Below are positions 32,787-42,575 of a DNA stretch of 50,984 bases, in pieces. Both the position numbers and the translations under genes were made by a program. The DNA is taken from the NCBI RefSeq assembly GCF_014640555.1, contig NZ_BMHE01000008.1:179158-230141 (forward strand), written 5' to 3'. The stretch is from Paenibacillus marchantiophytorum (GTDB taxonomy: Bacteria > Bacillota > Bacilli > Paenibacillales > NBRC-103111). The first letter of the stretch is position 1; every line of letters starts with the position of its first letter. The notes beneath the pieces were generated by a model, which saw nothing but the letters and a program-made list of their open reading frames with translations, made no database searches and was not told the DNA's origin.

Positions 32787-35700
32787 CTACTCTATGTCTA
32801 ACGAAAGACCAAGACTGATATTTAGCATACGTAAGACCATGAGTAACGACTCGAATCTCGTAGCACTAGCATTTGGTTTGAATGAACCATCCGCTGCAAC
32901 TTTTACAATACCCATATCGGATAACGTATCAATCTCAGCTTCTGCCCAGTGACCCGCAACATCATTGAACTTAGCACTTTTTACAAAAGGAGTGTTGATT
33001 ACTTTTGAAAGCATAGCCACTATTTCCGCTCTGGAGATCGTCTGATTCGGTTTGAACGTTCCATCCAAGTAACCGTAAATAATGCCACTTGCTTTTAATG
33101 TAGCAATTGCATCTGCCGCCCAGTGACCTTTGGTGTCCTTAAAGCTGGAATCACCTTCAGACGTTAAGCCAAGCGCTTTTACTAGCATAGTCGCAAATTC
33201 TGCTCTAGTTATCGTAGCATTTGTATGAAATGAAGCATCCGCATACCCCTTAACGATCCCAAGCTTAGTTGCTAACTCTATTGCTTTAGCAGTTGGGGAA
33301 TCTTTGGGTACATCCTTGAATGTTAATGCAGGTGCAGATTTTGCTTTTTCTACCAGAGCCTTGATTACATCGACATTTACCTTTTCCTTGTAGAATGACT
33401 TAGGTGTTGGTGTTGGTATTACAGTTGGTACAGATGTTGGAGTTGGAACTACTGTTGGTATCGCTACTATTGGTGTTGTTGAACCGTCACCGCTTCCACC
33501 ATTTGATGGTGCTGCATTCACACTCACAGTATACGTTACCTTCGTTAATCCATCTTGCGCTGTAACAATGACTTTCTTACCCGACGCTAATACTGTAGCT
33601 ACGGTTGTTCCGTCTGCTTCGTAGATTTCAAACGTTGCATTCGTTGCTTGCGTGATCGCTGTCTTCAGTGCGGCTAAAGTTGTTCCGTATGGAATGTTCG
33701 TAATGGCCTCATTGGATGTTCCACCAGTACTTACTGTTCCTATTGTGGATGTCAACGTCGCAATTGTACTTTTCCACTTCGCATATAGCGTCGTAGCACC
33801 AAGCACCTTGTCTGTGGTAAAATCCCACGTTTTCATTAGCGTGGATTCCTTATACCAGCCGCCAAAGCTGTAATTCGCTTTCGTTGGTGCAGTTGGTGAT
33901 ATGATCGCAGTATTATAGTCAGCTTTCACATCTGATACTATGCTGCCTCCATCTACTAGAAAGCTGACCGTGTAGTTATTAAGCGTCCACTTCGCATATA
34001 GCGTCGTAGCACCAAGCACCTTGTCTGTGGTAAAATCCCACGTATTCGTTAGCGTGGATTCCTTATACCAGCCGCCAAAGCTGTAATTCGCTTTCGTTGG
34101 TGCAGTTGGTGCTGTGATCGCAGTATTATAGTCAGCTTTCACATCGGATACATCGCTGCCTCCGTTTACTTCAAAACTGACGGTGTACTTATTAAGCGTC
34201 CACTTCGCATATAGCGTCGTAGCGCCAAGCACCTTGTCTGTGGTAAAGTCCCACGTAGTCGTTAGCGTGGATTCCTTATACCAGCCGCCAAAGCTGTAAT
34301 TCGCTTTCGTTGGTGCAGTTGGTGCTATGATCGCAGTATTATAGTCAGCTTTCACATCTGATACTACGCTGCCTCCATCTACTACAAAGCTGACCGTATA
34401 GTTAATAGGCTTCCACTTCGCATATAACGTTTTATTGCTTGTCATCGTAAATGTTTCTGCTGCTTTATAGCTCTTACCCCTGCCATTCGCTAATGTGTTC
34501 CATCCATCGAAGGTGTAATTCGTTTTGACTAAATTTACTGTACCACTATAAACGCTAGCCGTTACTCCTGACGAGTATAAATGGCCATCAATCGGAGCAT
34601 CCCCACCGGTGTTTCCGTTCCCATCATAGTTCAAATTGACTTGAAAAACTTGCAAATAAGGATATCCGTTATTATGCAATGAATCTATCGCCCATACGTC
34701 TGGAAATCTCCAATTCACATATTTGCTTTGCAATTTCATATCTTCAGTTATAAGGCCCATACCTTTTCCCGAATCATGTTGCCCAGTTGTAGTTAAGTCG
34801 TAGAAGCTACCGCTGATTATTCCTTTACCATTGGAACCAATCAAGCCGCCTACATTATAATTTCCTCTCACACTCCCTGTTGCATAGCTGTTGCTAATAC
34901 CTCCTTGATAATTGTAACCAAGCAAGCCACCTACATAACCACGATTTCCACTTCCACTCACACTCCCTGTGGCATAACTGTTGCTAATATCTCCTATTGT
35001 ATTGTAACCAACCATGCCACCTACAAAATCATACCTTCCACTCACACTCCCTGTAGTGTAGCTGTTGCTGATATCTCCTCCATTATTGTTTCCTGCCATG
35101 CCGCCTACAACGCTTCCCCCACTCACATCCCCTGTGAAGTAGCAGTTGCTGATATCTCCTTTATAATTGGAACCAACCAAGCCACCTGCATAATAATTTC
35201 CACCTATTACACTCCCTGTAACGTAGCTGTCGTTGATATCTCCTCCATTATTGCTTCCTACCAAGCCGCCTACCTGCTCCGCTCCAGTCACACTTCCTGT
35301 AACGTAGCTGTTGCTGATATCTCCTCCATTATTGCTTCCTACCAAGCCGCCTGAAAAATGTTGACCTTTAATAATTACATCTTTCAGTTTCATATTTTTG
35401 ATAGAGCTACCCGCACCTGTTTGACCAAATAACCCCACAAAATCGGTAGACCTATTCATTGTTAGCCCCGTAATTGTGTGATCGTTGCCGTCTATGATTC
35501 CGTAAAATGGTGAAAGATCAGTACCTATCGGCTCCCAGCCCTTACCCGCGTCGGTGGTTGAGTATGCGCTCAAATCAACATCATCTACCAGCTTAAAATA
35601 AGTAACCGCGCTTACCGTGCCTAGATGATTCCTCACCGCATTGAGTTGGTCAGCCGTTTTAATCTCAAAAGCGGTAGCCTCTGTTATACCATCTCCTCCT

Positions 35701-35825
35701 GCAAACTCAGCTACCGCAGCAGCATGGGCTATTCCTCCACCAGGCACCATAATCCCCGACAATCCACCCATCACCATTACTATAATCAAGATCATTGCCA
35801 TTGCATTATTAATCCTAATACCCAT
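32787..35825 (-). CDS. GLUG/InlB-repeat surface protein with three SLH domains
   Basis: A 1012-residue cell-surface protein. A signal peptide (about residues 1-37) is followed by an N-terminal DUF-type segment (ATAFEIKTADQLNAVRNHLG). A run of GLUG repeats follows, with GGLVGSNNGGDISNSYVTGS recurring at about residues 155-345. Then come four InlB-type B-repeats (YNTAI.APTAPTKANYSFGG, about 400-690), a Pro/Thr-rich linker, and three C-terminal SLH domains (about 830-1005) that anchor it to cell-wall polymers. GGAGG lies upstream of the ATG. It lies next to a MalT-like regulator within an IS6-bounded block and carries no array site. Possibly an adhesin; ligand unknown. Confidence 0.9.
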   Translation of the reverse strand: MGIRINNAMAMILIIVMVMGGLSGIMVPGGGIAHAAAVAEFAGGDGITEATAFEIKTADQLNAVRNHLGTVSAVTYFKLVDDVDLSAYSTTDAGKGWEPIGTDLSPFYGIIDGNDHTITGLTMNRSTDFVGLFGQTGAGSSIKNMKLKDVIIKGQHFSGGLVGSNNGGDISNSYVTGSVTGAEQVGGLVGSNNGGDINDSYVTGSVIGGNYYAGGLVGSNYKGDISNCYFTGDVSGGSVVGGMAGNNNGGDISNSYTTGSVSGRYDFVGGMVGYNTIGDISNSYATGSVSGSGNRGYVGGLLGYNYQGGISNSYATGSVRGNYNVGGLIGSNGKGIISGSFYDLTTTGQHDSGKGMGLITEDMKLQSKYVNWRFPDVWAIDSLHNNGYPYLQVFQVNLNYDGNGNTGGDAPIDGHLYSSGVTASVYSGTVNLVKTNYTFDGWNTLANGRGKSYKAAETFTMTSNKTLYAKWKPINYTVSFVVDGGSVVSDVKADYNTAIIAPTAPTKANYSFGGWYKESTLTTTWDFTTDKVLGATTLYAKWTLNKYTVSFEVNGGSDVSDVKADYNTAITAPTAPTKANYSFGGWYKESTLTNTWDFTTDKVLGATTLYAKWTLNNYTVSFLVDGGSIVSDVKADYNTAIISPTAPTKANYSFGGWYKESTLMKTWDFTTDKVLGATTLYAKWKSTIATLTSTIGTVSTGGTSNEAITNIPYGTTLAALKTAITQATNATFEIYEADGTTVATVLASGKKVIVTAQDGLTKVTYTVSVNAAPSNGGSGDGSTTPIVAIPTVVPTPTSVPTVIPTPTPKSFYKEKVNVDVIKALVEKAKSAPALTFKDVPKDSPTAKAIELATKLGIVKGYADASFHTNATITRAEFATMLVKALGLTSEGDSSFKDTKGHWAADAIATLKASGIIYGYLDGTFKPNQTISRAEIVAMLSKVINTPFVKSAKFNDVAGHWAEAEIDTLSDMGIVKVAADGSFKPNASATRFESLLMVLRMLNISLGLSLDIE
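33770..34435 (-). repeat. Three near-identical tandem repeats of about 207 bp within the surface-protein gene
   Basis: Each unit encodes one InlB B-repeat (KADYNTAI.APTAPTKANYSF to TTLYAKW). Starts near 33775, 33990 and 34200 share long identical runs such as CCACTTCGCATATAGCGTCG. Recent copying or gene conversion can change the stalk length. Confidence 0.8.
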
Positions 35826-35943
35826 TCTTCTTCCTCCATATCTCCTTCGTTTATTACAATCAACAGTAAATAGAGGAATTCACAACTCCATTCTTGTCGA
35901 CTTTCTGCTCAATTATTTCACTATACAACTATTCCCAACATAA

Positions 35944-35972
35944 AAAAATCCCCCATAGGGGGAGGTAGGTTG
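35944..35972 (-). terminator. Terminator after the LuxR/MalT gene
   Basis: On the minus strand TCCCCCTATGGGGGA followed by TTTTTTTATG, about 20 bp past the regulator's stop codon. Confidence 0.8.
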
Positions 35973-35990
35973 GAAAAATAGGGGGGGCTT

Positions 35991-38549
35991 TCAACCATGT
36001 ATCATTAATTCTTTGGCAATTTGTAGCGCTTGAAATCTATTGTTTACTCCAAGCTTTCTGTACACATTTTTAAGATGAAACTTTACGGTTTCACCTGTGA
36101 TGTTCAGGCGATGGGCTATTCCCTTGTTCGACAATCCATCTGCGATCAACCGTAAAACCTTCGTTTCCTGCTTTGTTAGTATTTCATTAAGAGACACTCC
36201 ATCTTCCGACGGGATATGCAAAGCTTGAAGCAACTGTTTGACATAGGCCGATGAAACCAAGGAGGCATTCCTTAAACGACTCTTTTGCTGTACCTTCCAA
36301 TAAGCAGATAGCAGTTCCACCATAATAGCACCTTCGTCCACAAAGCTCCGGATGTATCCTTCTGGTTCTGCCAAGTGTAAGGCAGTCTCCAACTGAAGGA
36401 GCGCTGTTTCTCTTTGACCTAAGCGCTGAAGTGTCACACTTTGTATAATGAATACCTGAATTCGATCCCGGAGGCGATCTCCCTTGCTTAATAAATGATT
36501 CAACCGTTCCAATAGATCCAACGCTTCATCCATCCGTCCGCATGCTGCAAGCACTCTGGCCAAAGTGAGATGCTCTACTATACGATTCAATGAAACCTCA
36601 TCTGTATGCGCCAGACCGCATTTTTGCAACCATTCAAGAGCATCCTCTAGCGAGCCTTGCCGCAGGGATAGACAAGCTTGTTCCGCTTCGATTTTCAACA
36701 TAAACCATTCATAATCGGGGGAGTCAATCTGCAACTTCAACTGTTTGAGTAGCTCTGATGCCCGGTATGGATTTCCTTTAGCTTGCTGAATCCGCGAAGC
36801 GCTAATAGCAATTTGTATCATAATCCTCGCAAAGGGCTGCATGTCCTGGCGTCCAAGAACCTGACTTGCATACAGCTCTGCCTCATCCAAACGATTCCAT
36901 TCGTACAGTAATTTGCTATAAGAAGCATACAAGAAACCGATAAAAGGATATTCTCGCTTGTTTTCCCAAGTTGTAATCCATTTCAACAGGAATGCGTCCG
37001 CTGCATGAAGATCGTTGATAAGTGCCAAAAGATCATCAAACGAATCATAACCTTGATACCTGTTGCGCCCCACCGTTTGAAAGAAACTTCCCTCTGGCAT
37101 ATATCGTTCTACCAGCTCGAAGTAGTCCGACGTTCGCACCAAATCTTTTTGAAGATAGGAAGTGATCGCACTAAAAAAGTAGATATTACCCATGGCTTGG
37201 TTCCATTCCAATTCGGTACGTTTCACCTGCAGTGCTTGAAAACGGATTTTGGCTTGCTCCACTCTTCTGAAGGCTGTTTCTAAATCTCCGACTCCCAGCA
37301 ATACGGCTATATAAAACAGTTCGATCATGGGCTTATCAGCAAAGGAGTTTTCTGGTAAAACAGATACCCATCTGAACAACGCAACACTTTTCGATTGCAC
37401 TAACGTTGGAAGATTTATCTCAATCAACCGAACGGCATCCTGGGCCTGTTTTCCCTCTAAATAGTGCTCTACCGCTTCTTCATCAAATCCATGTTCCTCC
37501 AGCCAATTCGCCGCACGAATATTTACTTGCATCCATTTGTCAGGATCTGTTCTAAACAATATTTGCTGCAAAAAGTCGGAAAGCAAATGATGATATCGAT
37601 ACCACTCTCTCTGATCGTCCAAAGGGAAGATAAACAAATTCATTTGCTCTAGCCTTTCCAATTGCTCCTGACAGTTTTTTTGACCTGTTATGGCCTGACA
37701 CAATGAACGATTCATTCGGCTTAAAGTGGACGTTTCTAATAAAAAAGCACGCATGGGCTCTGATTGATGCTGAAACACTTCTTCTAATAAATAATCGGAT
37801 ATATGATGCTGATGACCGCTGAATTGCTGAATGGTCTCGGCTATATTATTACTCTGCTTCAGAGAGATCGCAGCTAGCTGCAAGCCGCTGATCCACCCTT
37901 CTGTCTGATGGAACAGCTCCGTCACATGCTCTTCTGTTAATAATAAATCGGTCGTATCCCGAAAAAAGACAAGCACCTCATCCAGTTGAAACCGCAAATC
38001 CTGCATGAAGATTCGATTTAACTCACCTTTTACCAGAAGCCTGGAGGTAGGTATCGTCAAATCGGTACGACTTGCGATATACAGATGAATATGTGGAGGT
38101 AGATGCTCAAGCAGAAAGGTTAATGAATGGTGAATATCGGGAAGCTCAATGACATGATAATCGTCGAGAATGATCACCAGCTCGCTGGTTAATCGATTCA
38201 GCTCATTCAGTAATGTCGTAATCGCAGGCTCTAGAGACACCGAAGGCCCTCTCTCAAGAAGAGACCAGACCACCAAGCCAAAGCCGGGAACTCTCTCCTG
38301 AATGGAAGCTGTGACATAACTCCAAAACTGAATCCAATCATTATCCTGTTTATCTAGCGAAACCCACGCTACAAGACTACTACATTGTTTCACCCATTCA
38401 CTTAACGCTGTTGTTTTTCCGTAACCGGCCTGCGCGGAAACCAGCGTCAACTTGGCTTCCATCCCTTCATTAAGCTTACGCATCAGTCTCGGCCGAAATA
38501 CCAAAGAGTTACGTACATTGGGGATATGAAGCTTTGTACTTATAATCAA
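35991..38549 (-). CDS. MalT-type LuxR-family transcriptional activator
   Basis: A large ATP-dependent regulator of about 852 residues. It has an N-terminal STAND NTPase with P-loop SAQAGYGKTTALSEW and Walker B VIILDDYHVI, then winged-helix and TPR-like helical repeats. The C-terminal LuxR HTH is LTKQETKVLRLIADGLSNKG, AHRLNITGETVKFHLKNVY and RKLGVNNRFQAL. I propose the TTG at 38549, 6 nt after GGAGGGG; the frame upstream to 38621 lacks a site. It lies about 165 bp downstream of the SLH protein's start, in the same orientation and behind a terminator of its own. It may control a surface or sugar function; the inducer is unknown. Confidence 0.9.
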   Translation of the reverse strand: MIISTKLHIPNVRNSLVFRPRLMRKLNEGMEAKLTLVSAQAGYGKTTALSEWVKQCSSLVAWVSLDKQDNDWIQFWSYVTASIQERVPGFGLVVWSLLERGPSVSLEPAITTLLNELNRLTSELVIILDDYHVIELPDIHHSLTFLLEHLPPHIHLYIASRTDLTIPTSRLLVKGELNRIFMQDLRFQLDEVLVFFRDTTDLLLTEEHVTELFHQTEGWISGLQLAAISLKQSNNIAETIQQFSGHQHHISDYLLEEVFQHQSEPMRAFLLETSTLSRMNRSLCQAITGQKNCQEQLERLEQMNLFIFPLDDQREWYRYHHLLSDFLQQILFRTDPDKWMQVNIRAANWLEEHGFDEEAVEHYLEGKQAQDAVRLIEINLPTLVQSKSVALFRWVSVLPENSFADKPMIELFYIAVLLGVGDLETAFRRVEQAKIRFQALQVKRTELEWNQAMGNIYFFSAITSYLQKDLVRTSDYFELVERYMPEGSFFQTVGRNRYQGYDSFDDLLALINDLHAADAFLLKWITTWENKREYPFIGFLYASYSKLLYEWNRLDEAELYASQVLGRQDMQPFARIMIQIAISASRIQQAKGNPYRASELLKQLKLQIDSPDYEWFMLKIEAEQACLSLRQGSLEDALEWLQKCGLAHTDEVSLNRIVEHLTLARVLAACGRMDEALDLLERLNHLLSKGDRLRDRIQVFIIQSVTLQRLGQRETALLQLETALHLAEPEGYIRSFVDEGAIMVELLSAYWKVQQKSRLRNASLVSSAYVKQLLQALHIPSEDGVSLNEILTKQETKVLRLIADGLSNKGIAHRLNITGETVKFHLKNVYRKLGVNNRFQALQIAKELMIHG

Positions 38550-38842
38550 TGAAAACCCCTCCGTATACACATATTGAGTTGAATTTTGGAAAGTCAAGCA
38601 TTGCCCTTGAAGCCGAACCATATAGTAGAAAAAACAGTCATAACAGAGGATACTCTGCGATAACTGCTTTCTCAGTTAGAAGAATATACCGGAATCATAT
38701 TTAAGTCTTATCTAGTAATCATAGTATATCAGGTAAGACAGCATTAAAATATAGAAGGACCTCGCGGGGACTACACCACTGACCTATTCACTGACAGCGA
38801 TGGACCCTGCCTGCAGAATTTAGTTAATTTTGTAATCCTTAC

Positions 38843-38920
38843 GGACATACGCGTTCCGCTATATCGCTTAAATGATGCGTTAAAGGGGTGTTTAAACACA
38901 TATAACGTACTTGTATGTCC
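38843..38920. repeat. Long imperfect hairpin, about 78 bp
   Basis: GGACATAC (38843-38850) pairs with GTATGTCC (38913-38920), and GCTATATCGCTTAAA pairs imperfectly with TTTAAACACATATAAC. It lies in the gene-free 38622-38958 stretch between the regulator and the IS6 copies. It is unrelated in sequence to the array sites. Perhaps a regulatory RNA or a dispersed genomic repeat. Confidence 0.55.
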
Positions 38921-38958
38921 TTAAGCGGCTAGTTTTTGGCTTATATGCTGATTTAGCG

Positions 38959-39587
38959 GGTTGTGGTGCAAAGCTCTAATTCATGATAACGTAATCGATA
39001 ATGAAGTCATGGGATGGAGCAACTTACTTTGGAAACCAAATTGGATTTATTTAAATGGAAGCAATATGAATCAGCAATCATTTTACTAACCGTGAGATGG
39101 TATTTAAAATATAGTTTAAGCTATCGAGACATCGTAGAAATGATGAGCGAGCGGGGTTTAAAGATATCCCATACAACGATCATGAGATGGGTCCATGAGC
39201 TTGGACCCGAAATAGATAAACGAATCCGCAGCTATTTGAAACCCTCAAACGATTCGTGGCGTACGGACGAAACCTACATCAAAGTCAAAGGTCAATGGAA
39301 GTATTTATATCGGGCAGTTGATTCTATGGGGAAAACGATTGATTTCATGTTATCTGAAAATCGTGATATGACGGCAGCCAAGCGTTTCTTTACAAAGGCT
39401 TTGTCCTCGCCACATAATCAAATACCTCGTGTGATCACTTTGGATAAAAACCCGGCATATCCACCAGCCATACAAGAATTAATAAATGAAAAAGCCTTAC
39501 CAAAAGAAACCTTGATTAGACAGACAAAGTATCTAAACAACATTGTGGAGCAAGATCACCGGTTCATAAAGAAAATCACAAAACCAA
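38959..39587 (+). mobile_element. IS6-family element, 3' end removed by a second copy
   Basis: Starts with GGTTGTGGTGCAAAG at 38959 and runs to KKITKP of the transposase, where a second IS6 copy begins at 39588. The right inverted repeat of this copy is missing. The two copies lie head to tail. Confidence 0.82.
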
Positions 39588-39697
39588 GGTTGTGGTGCAA
39601 AGCTCTAATTCATGATAACGTAATTGATAATGAAGTCATGGGATGGAATTGGATATATTTAAATGGAAGCAATATGAATCAGCAATCATTTTACTAA
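39014..39697 (+). pseudogene. IS6-family transposase, C-terminus replaced
   Basis: The first 190 or so residues are normal IS6-type transposase: N-terminal HTH (SYRDIVEMMSERGLKISHTT), first catalytic D in WRTDETYIKVKG, second in VITLDKNPAYP, and E in NNIVEQDHRF. After KKITKP the frame runs into the start of the next IS copy (RLWCKALIHDNVI and on), so the last 35-40 native residues are missing. The catalytic triad remains, so activity is not excluded. Confidence 0.82.
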
Positions 39698-40399
39698 CAG
39701 TAAGATGGTATTTGAAATATAGTTTAAGCTATCGAGATATAGTTGAAATGATGAGTGATCGAGGATTAAGGATTTCCCATACGACGATCATGAGATGGGT
39801 GCATGAATTTGGACCCGAAATCGACAAACGAATCCGCCCCTATTTGAAACCTACCAACGACTCGTGGAGGACTGACGAAACCTACATCAAAGTTAAAGGT
39901 CAGTGGAAGTATTTATACAGAGCCGTTGATTCTATGGGGAAAACCATTGATTTCATGTTATCTGAAAATCGGGATATGCAGGCAGCTAAGCGATTCTTTA
40001 CAAAGGCTTTGTCCTCTCCACATACTCAAATCCCACGTGTAATCACCTTGGATAACAATCCAGCATATCCACCAGCAATACAAGAATTAATAAATGAGAA
40101 ATCCCTACCAAAAGAAACCTTGATTAGACAGACAAAGTATCTAAACAACATTGTGGAGCAAGATCATCGGTTCATAAAGAAAATCACAAAACCAATGCTT
40201 GGTTTCAAATCGTTTCTTACAGCGGATCAGACGTTAAAGGGAATTGAGGCTTTACATATTATAAGGAAAGGACAGGCCGATGATAATTCGACTGTCCTCA
40301 CTGCTGTTGAATGGCTAAATAAGATATTTGGTTTAGTGGCATAGACAAAGTAAAGTTTGTAGGGTAACTGCGAGCTTTTTAAATCCTTGCACCAGAACC
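39588..40399 (+). mobile_element. IS6-family element, complete, about 812 bp
   Basis: Inverted repeats GGTTGTGGTGCAAAG (39588) and TTGCACCAGAACC (to 40399). It contains one intact transposase and lies head to tail behind a truncated copy of the same family. Just to its right is the right arm of attC-like site 28. Confidence 0.85.
39643..40344 (+). CDS. IS6-family transposase
   Basis: A 233-residue DDE transposase of the IS6/IS26 type, which moves by replicative or conservative transposition and forms cointegrates. It has the HTH SYRDIVEMMSDRGLRISHTT, catalytic D in TDETYIKVKGQWKYLYRAVD, D in VITLDNNPAYP, and E in NIVEQDHRFIKK. The C-terminus is complete (TAVEWLNKIFGLVA). Compared with the first copy, its N-terminus is about 8 codons shorter (MELDIFKWKQ). 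It is the only intact transposase of this family in the window. Confidence 0.9.
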   Translation: MELDIFKWKQYESAIILLTVRWYLKYSLSYRDIVEMMSDRGLRISHTTIMRWVHEFGPEIDKRIRPYLKPTNDSWRTDETYIKVKGQWKYLYRAVDSMGKTIDFMLSENRDMQAAKRFFTKALSSPHTQIPRVITLDNNPAYPPAIQELINEKSLPKETLIRQTKYLNNIVEQDHRFIKKITKPMLGFKSFLTADQTLKGIEALHIIRKGQADDNSTVLTAVEWLNKIFGLVA

Positions 40400-40413
40400 T
40401 TCTCTCTTGATGT

Positions 40414-40485
40414 CTATTCAGCTATATGTTCTGCGTTACCAAAACTTATTCGTACATATTCGCCGATTTTCATTTCTATTGTCAT
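40414..40485 (-). CDS. Truncated 23-residue ORF next to site 28
   Basis: MTIEMKIGEYVRISFGNAEH and three more residues, reading straight into the right arm of site 28 and stopping there. A GGTGGGTG run lies upstream. It looks like the N-terminus of a cassette gene whose remainder was lost at the IS6/site junction. Family not recognised. Confidence 0.35.
   Translation of the reverse strand: MTIEMKIGEYVRISFGNAEHIAE
40415..40438 (-). repeat. attC-like site 28 (right arm only)
   Basis: TTCAGCTATATGTTCTGCGTTA directly after the IS6 copy. The left part was probably removed with the IS6 insertion or a deletion next to it. Confidence 0.58.
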
Positions 40486-40645
40486 CACTTAAATCACCCA
40501 CCAAGTTTGATTTTTTATCAGTATACAATAAAAAATGCAACCTGCTTTATCAATTTAAAGTGTTAAACACTCATCTTTAACTTATCGCGATAAAATACTT
40601 GCTGCAACCGTAAAAAAACAGATATTTATTGTTCAAACCCAACTC

Positions 40646-41755
40646 TCAAAAAGCAACGCATTGGTTTCGAAAACATTCAGTTGAATATGCTTGAAATTTA
40701 TAGTGATAGCTGTAGCCTTTCAAATCAACGGTTATGTCGTTCTCACCTTCTACTGCCACAAACTCAATCCACGTTTTTTTAATACCTTTTTCAGTTGATG
40801 TTGCCTGTACTTCTTTTGAATTCAACTTAAAGCTGGCTCCGCTATCCTTTGGCAGTTCAAATTCAATTTCTACTGTTTGACCTAACAATATACCTACGGA
40901 TTCACCCTCATTGATTTTCAACATCTCCTCATTACCATCTAAAGAATACACTGTACCTTCTAATTTATATATTTTAGCAGTCGGAGCACTTGTCTTTTCG
41001 GCGACACTCTTAGTAGTCACACTTTGCTTGTTTGTTTGAGTGGTGGAGTCAGATGAATCGTACCCACTTTTTCCACCATTTCCAAATCCAACTTGTTTAG
41101 AGCCATCTTTTACCTGAGGGGCATCGGAAACAGACTTATTCGATGAATTACCACCTGAAACACCTCCCTGTCCGAATGTATTATTGCTTCTTGTCACCAC
41201 CGTTTGATGACTATTTGAGTTATCATCAATAAAGGCTTTCCAAAGTTGAACTGGAATCCACCCAAAAAAGACACTGAACAAAACTAAGCCAATTATTAAA
41301 TCACCACTCTTTTCCCAAAAAGTAGGCTTTGGTTTTTCAGGTAATTCTTCGTTAATAAAATGTCGTATTCCTTTGTAATCAGCATGTGTATAGTCAAAGT
41401 ATAATTGTTGTTCAGCTTCGCGTTTTATCTTTAACGGATAGTTGGTCGCACCAATTTTATGCATTAAATTCGAATATTCTTCAGTCATTGGAGCACTAGC
41501 TCGCAATTTGTCTGGTATTTGTTCAGAGCTCTCAAGATTAAGGAAATGGCGAATAGCATTAGTCTGTGCCATACGAAAAAAGATATTTTCTTTATCTATG
41601 CGAGATGTAGTACGTTTTACTATTCCGAATTCAGCAATTAGCTTTTCATTTTCTTTAATTGTCCTTTTTAATGCTGCTTGCATATCTGTTTTAGCAAGTT
41701 CTTTTATTTCTGTATTCAATAAACTACGCCCCTGTCGGTTTTCTGTATTTCTCAT
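40646..41755 (-). CDS. Orphan membrane protein, 369 residues
   Basis: No family recognised. It has a basic helical N-terminal cytoplasmic domain (about 1-140), one membrane helix (DLIIGLVLFSVFFGWIPVQL, about 150-170) and a Ser/Thr/Gly/Asn-rich linker (about 180-255). The extracytoplasmic domain at the C-terminus is beta-rich (KIYKLEGTVYSLDGNEEMLK, VEIEFELPKDSGASFKL). The domain order resembles membrane-anchored sensors or anti-sigma-like proteins. It is larger than most cassettes. No strong ribosome binding site is obvious. Confidence 0.65.
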   Translation of the reverse strand: MRNTENRQGRSLLNTEIKELAKTDMQAALKRTIKENEKLIAEFGIVKRTTSRIDKENIFFRMAQTNAIRHFLNLESSEQIPDKLRASAPMTEEYSNLMHKIGATNYPLKIKREAEQQLYFDYTHADYKGIRHFINEELPEKPKPTFWEKSGDLIIGLVLFSVFFGWIPVQLWKAFIDDNSNSHQTVVTRSNNTFGQGGVSGGNSSNKSVSDAPQVKDGSKQVGFGNGGKSGYDSSDSTTQTNKQSVTTKSVAEKTSAPTAKIYKLEGTVYSLDGNEEMLKINEGESVGILLGQTVEIEFELPKDSGASFKLNSKEVQATSTEKGIKKTWIEFVAVEGENDITVDLKGYSYHYKFQAYSTECFRNQCVAF

Positions 41756-41967
41756 TAAAGCAAATATCTGCTAGTCATTCGTGAAGTTTATTGAACTATC
41801 CTGCTAGGTGTGCAGCAATAATCATGAATCCACTCAGACACCTACGTTTTCCGAGACCTTCCCTTAATAATTATGGCTAAATACAAGTTCCAAGCCCATG
41901 ACCCGCGAGGGGGCCTGTTCTAAAAGATTTCTCTTTTTTACAAGGCTCTGTTATTGTATATTGTTGA

Positions 41968-42026
41968 TTTCATCCAAAAGAAAAACCGCCATTAGCGGCG
42001 GTTATTTGAACTATCGTTTTCCGTTA
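41968..42026 (-). repeat. attC-like site 29
   Basis: Short stem AACCGCC/GGCGGTT with loop ATTAGC, right arm ATTTGAACTATCGTTTTCCGTTAG. The left core is missing. The 41756-41967 stretch to its left holds no gene. Confidence 0.68.
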
Positions 42027-42102
42027 GATGAGCGATCCAAAAGATATCTGTTAGTTGAATCAAAATGCCCCCTATTTAGGGGATAAGCATTTATGGAACG
42101 CT

Positions 42103-42324
42103 CTAATAATTTCGATTATGTTTCAACAAATATCTTAATAAAGTTGCCGTTAGAATAAGTGATGTAATTGCAATAATAAATAAACTAATTACTTCAATTA
42201 AACTTTGAATTTGTAATCGCACATTTAAGTGATCCAATATTAAAAAGCGTATAGTTATTAAAGTAAGGTAATAAATAGATCCAAACAATAAAATGGATAC
42301 TATCATTTTTATGAACTTATACAT
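42103..42324 (-). CDS. Small two-helix membrane protein
   Basis: A 73-residue protein with two hydrophobic helices (MIVSILLFGSIYYLTLITI and SLFIIAITSLILTATLLRYL), a basic N-terminus and a basic tail. I prefer the ATG at 42324, 6 nt after GAGGGTG; the GTG at 42333 is inside that site. No family recognised. Small membrane proteins of this kind are common cassette cargo and can be immunity or stress proteins. Confidence 0.62.
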   Translation of the reverse strand: MYKFIKMIVSILLFGSIYYLTLITIRFLILDHLNVRLQIQSLIEVISLFIIAITSLILTATLLRYLLKHNRNY

Positions 42325-42494
42325 GAGAAACACCCTCTTTCAAAAAATGATAGGTGCGGGGGGAAATTCCCCTGCAATTACTTACTTAATTCCATTTTTT
42401 ACATATATAGACGTAACAAGTTCTATTTAGTTACTAAATTGGTTCAAAGTATGAAATTCATTACACAAAACTAACATCGATTTGTTCTACTCTA

Positions 42495-42575
42495 CTGCCC
42501 AATAGCTTAATGACAAATGGAGCAGCTGCCGCAGCGATCTGCTCCCAGGTTCTTTGAACAAACGTTTCCTGTTAG
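42495..42575 (-). repeat. attC-like site 30
   Basis: CTGCCCAATAGCTTAATGAC, stem GGAGCAGCTGC/..GATCTGCTCC, right arm TTGAACAAACGTTTCCTGTTAG. The stop of the MurE fragment lies in its right core. The left half nearly equals those of sites 18 and 36. Confidence 0.8.

Noticed and set aside
34905..35354. Plus-strand ORF of 149 codons inside the surface-protein gene
   Set aside because: It is the antisense image of the GLUG repeats, with repetitive composition and no ribosome binding site.
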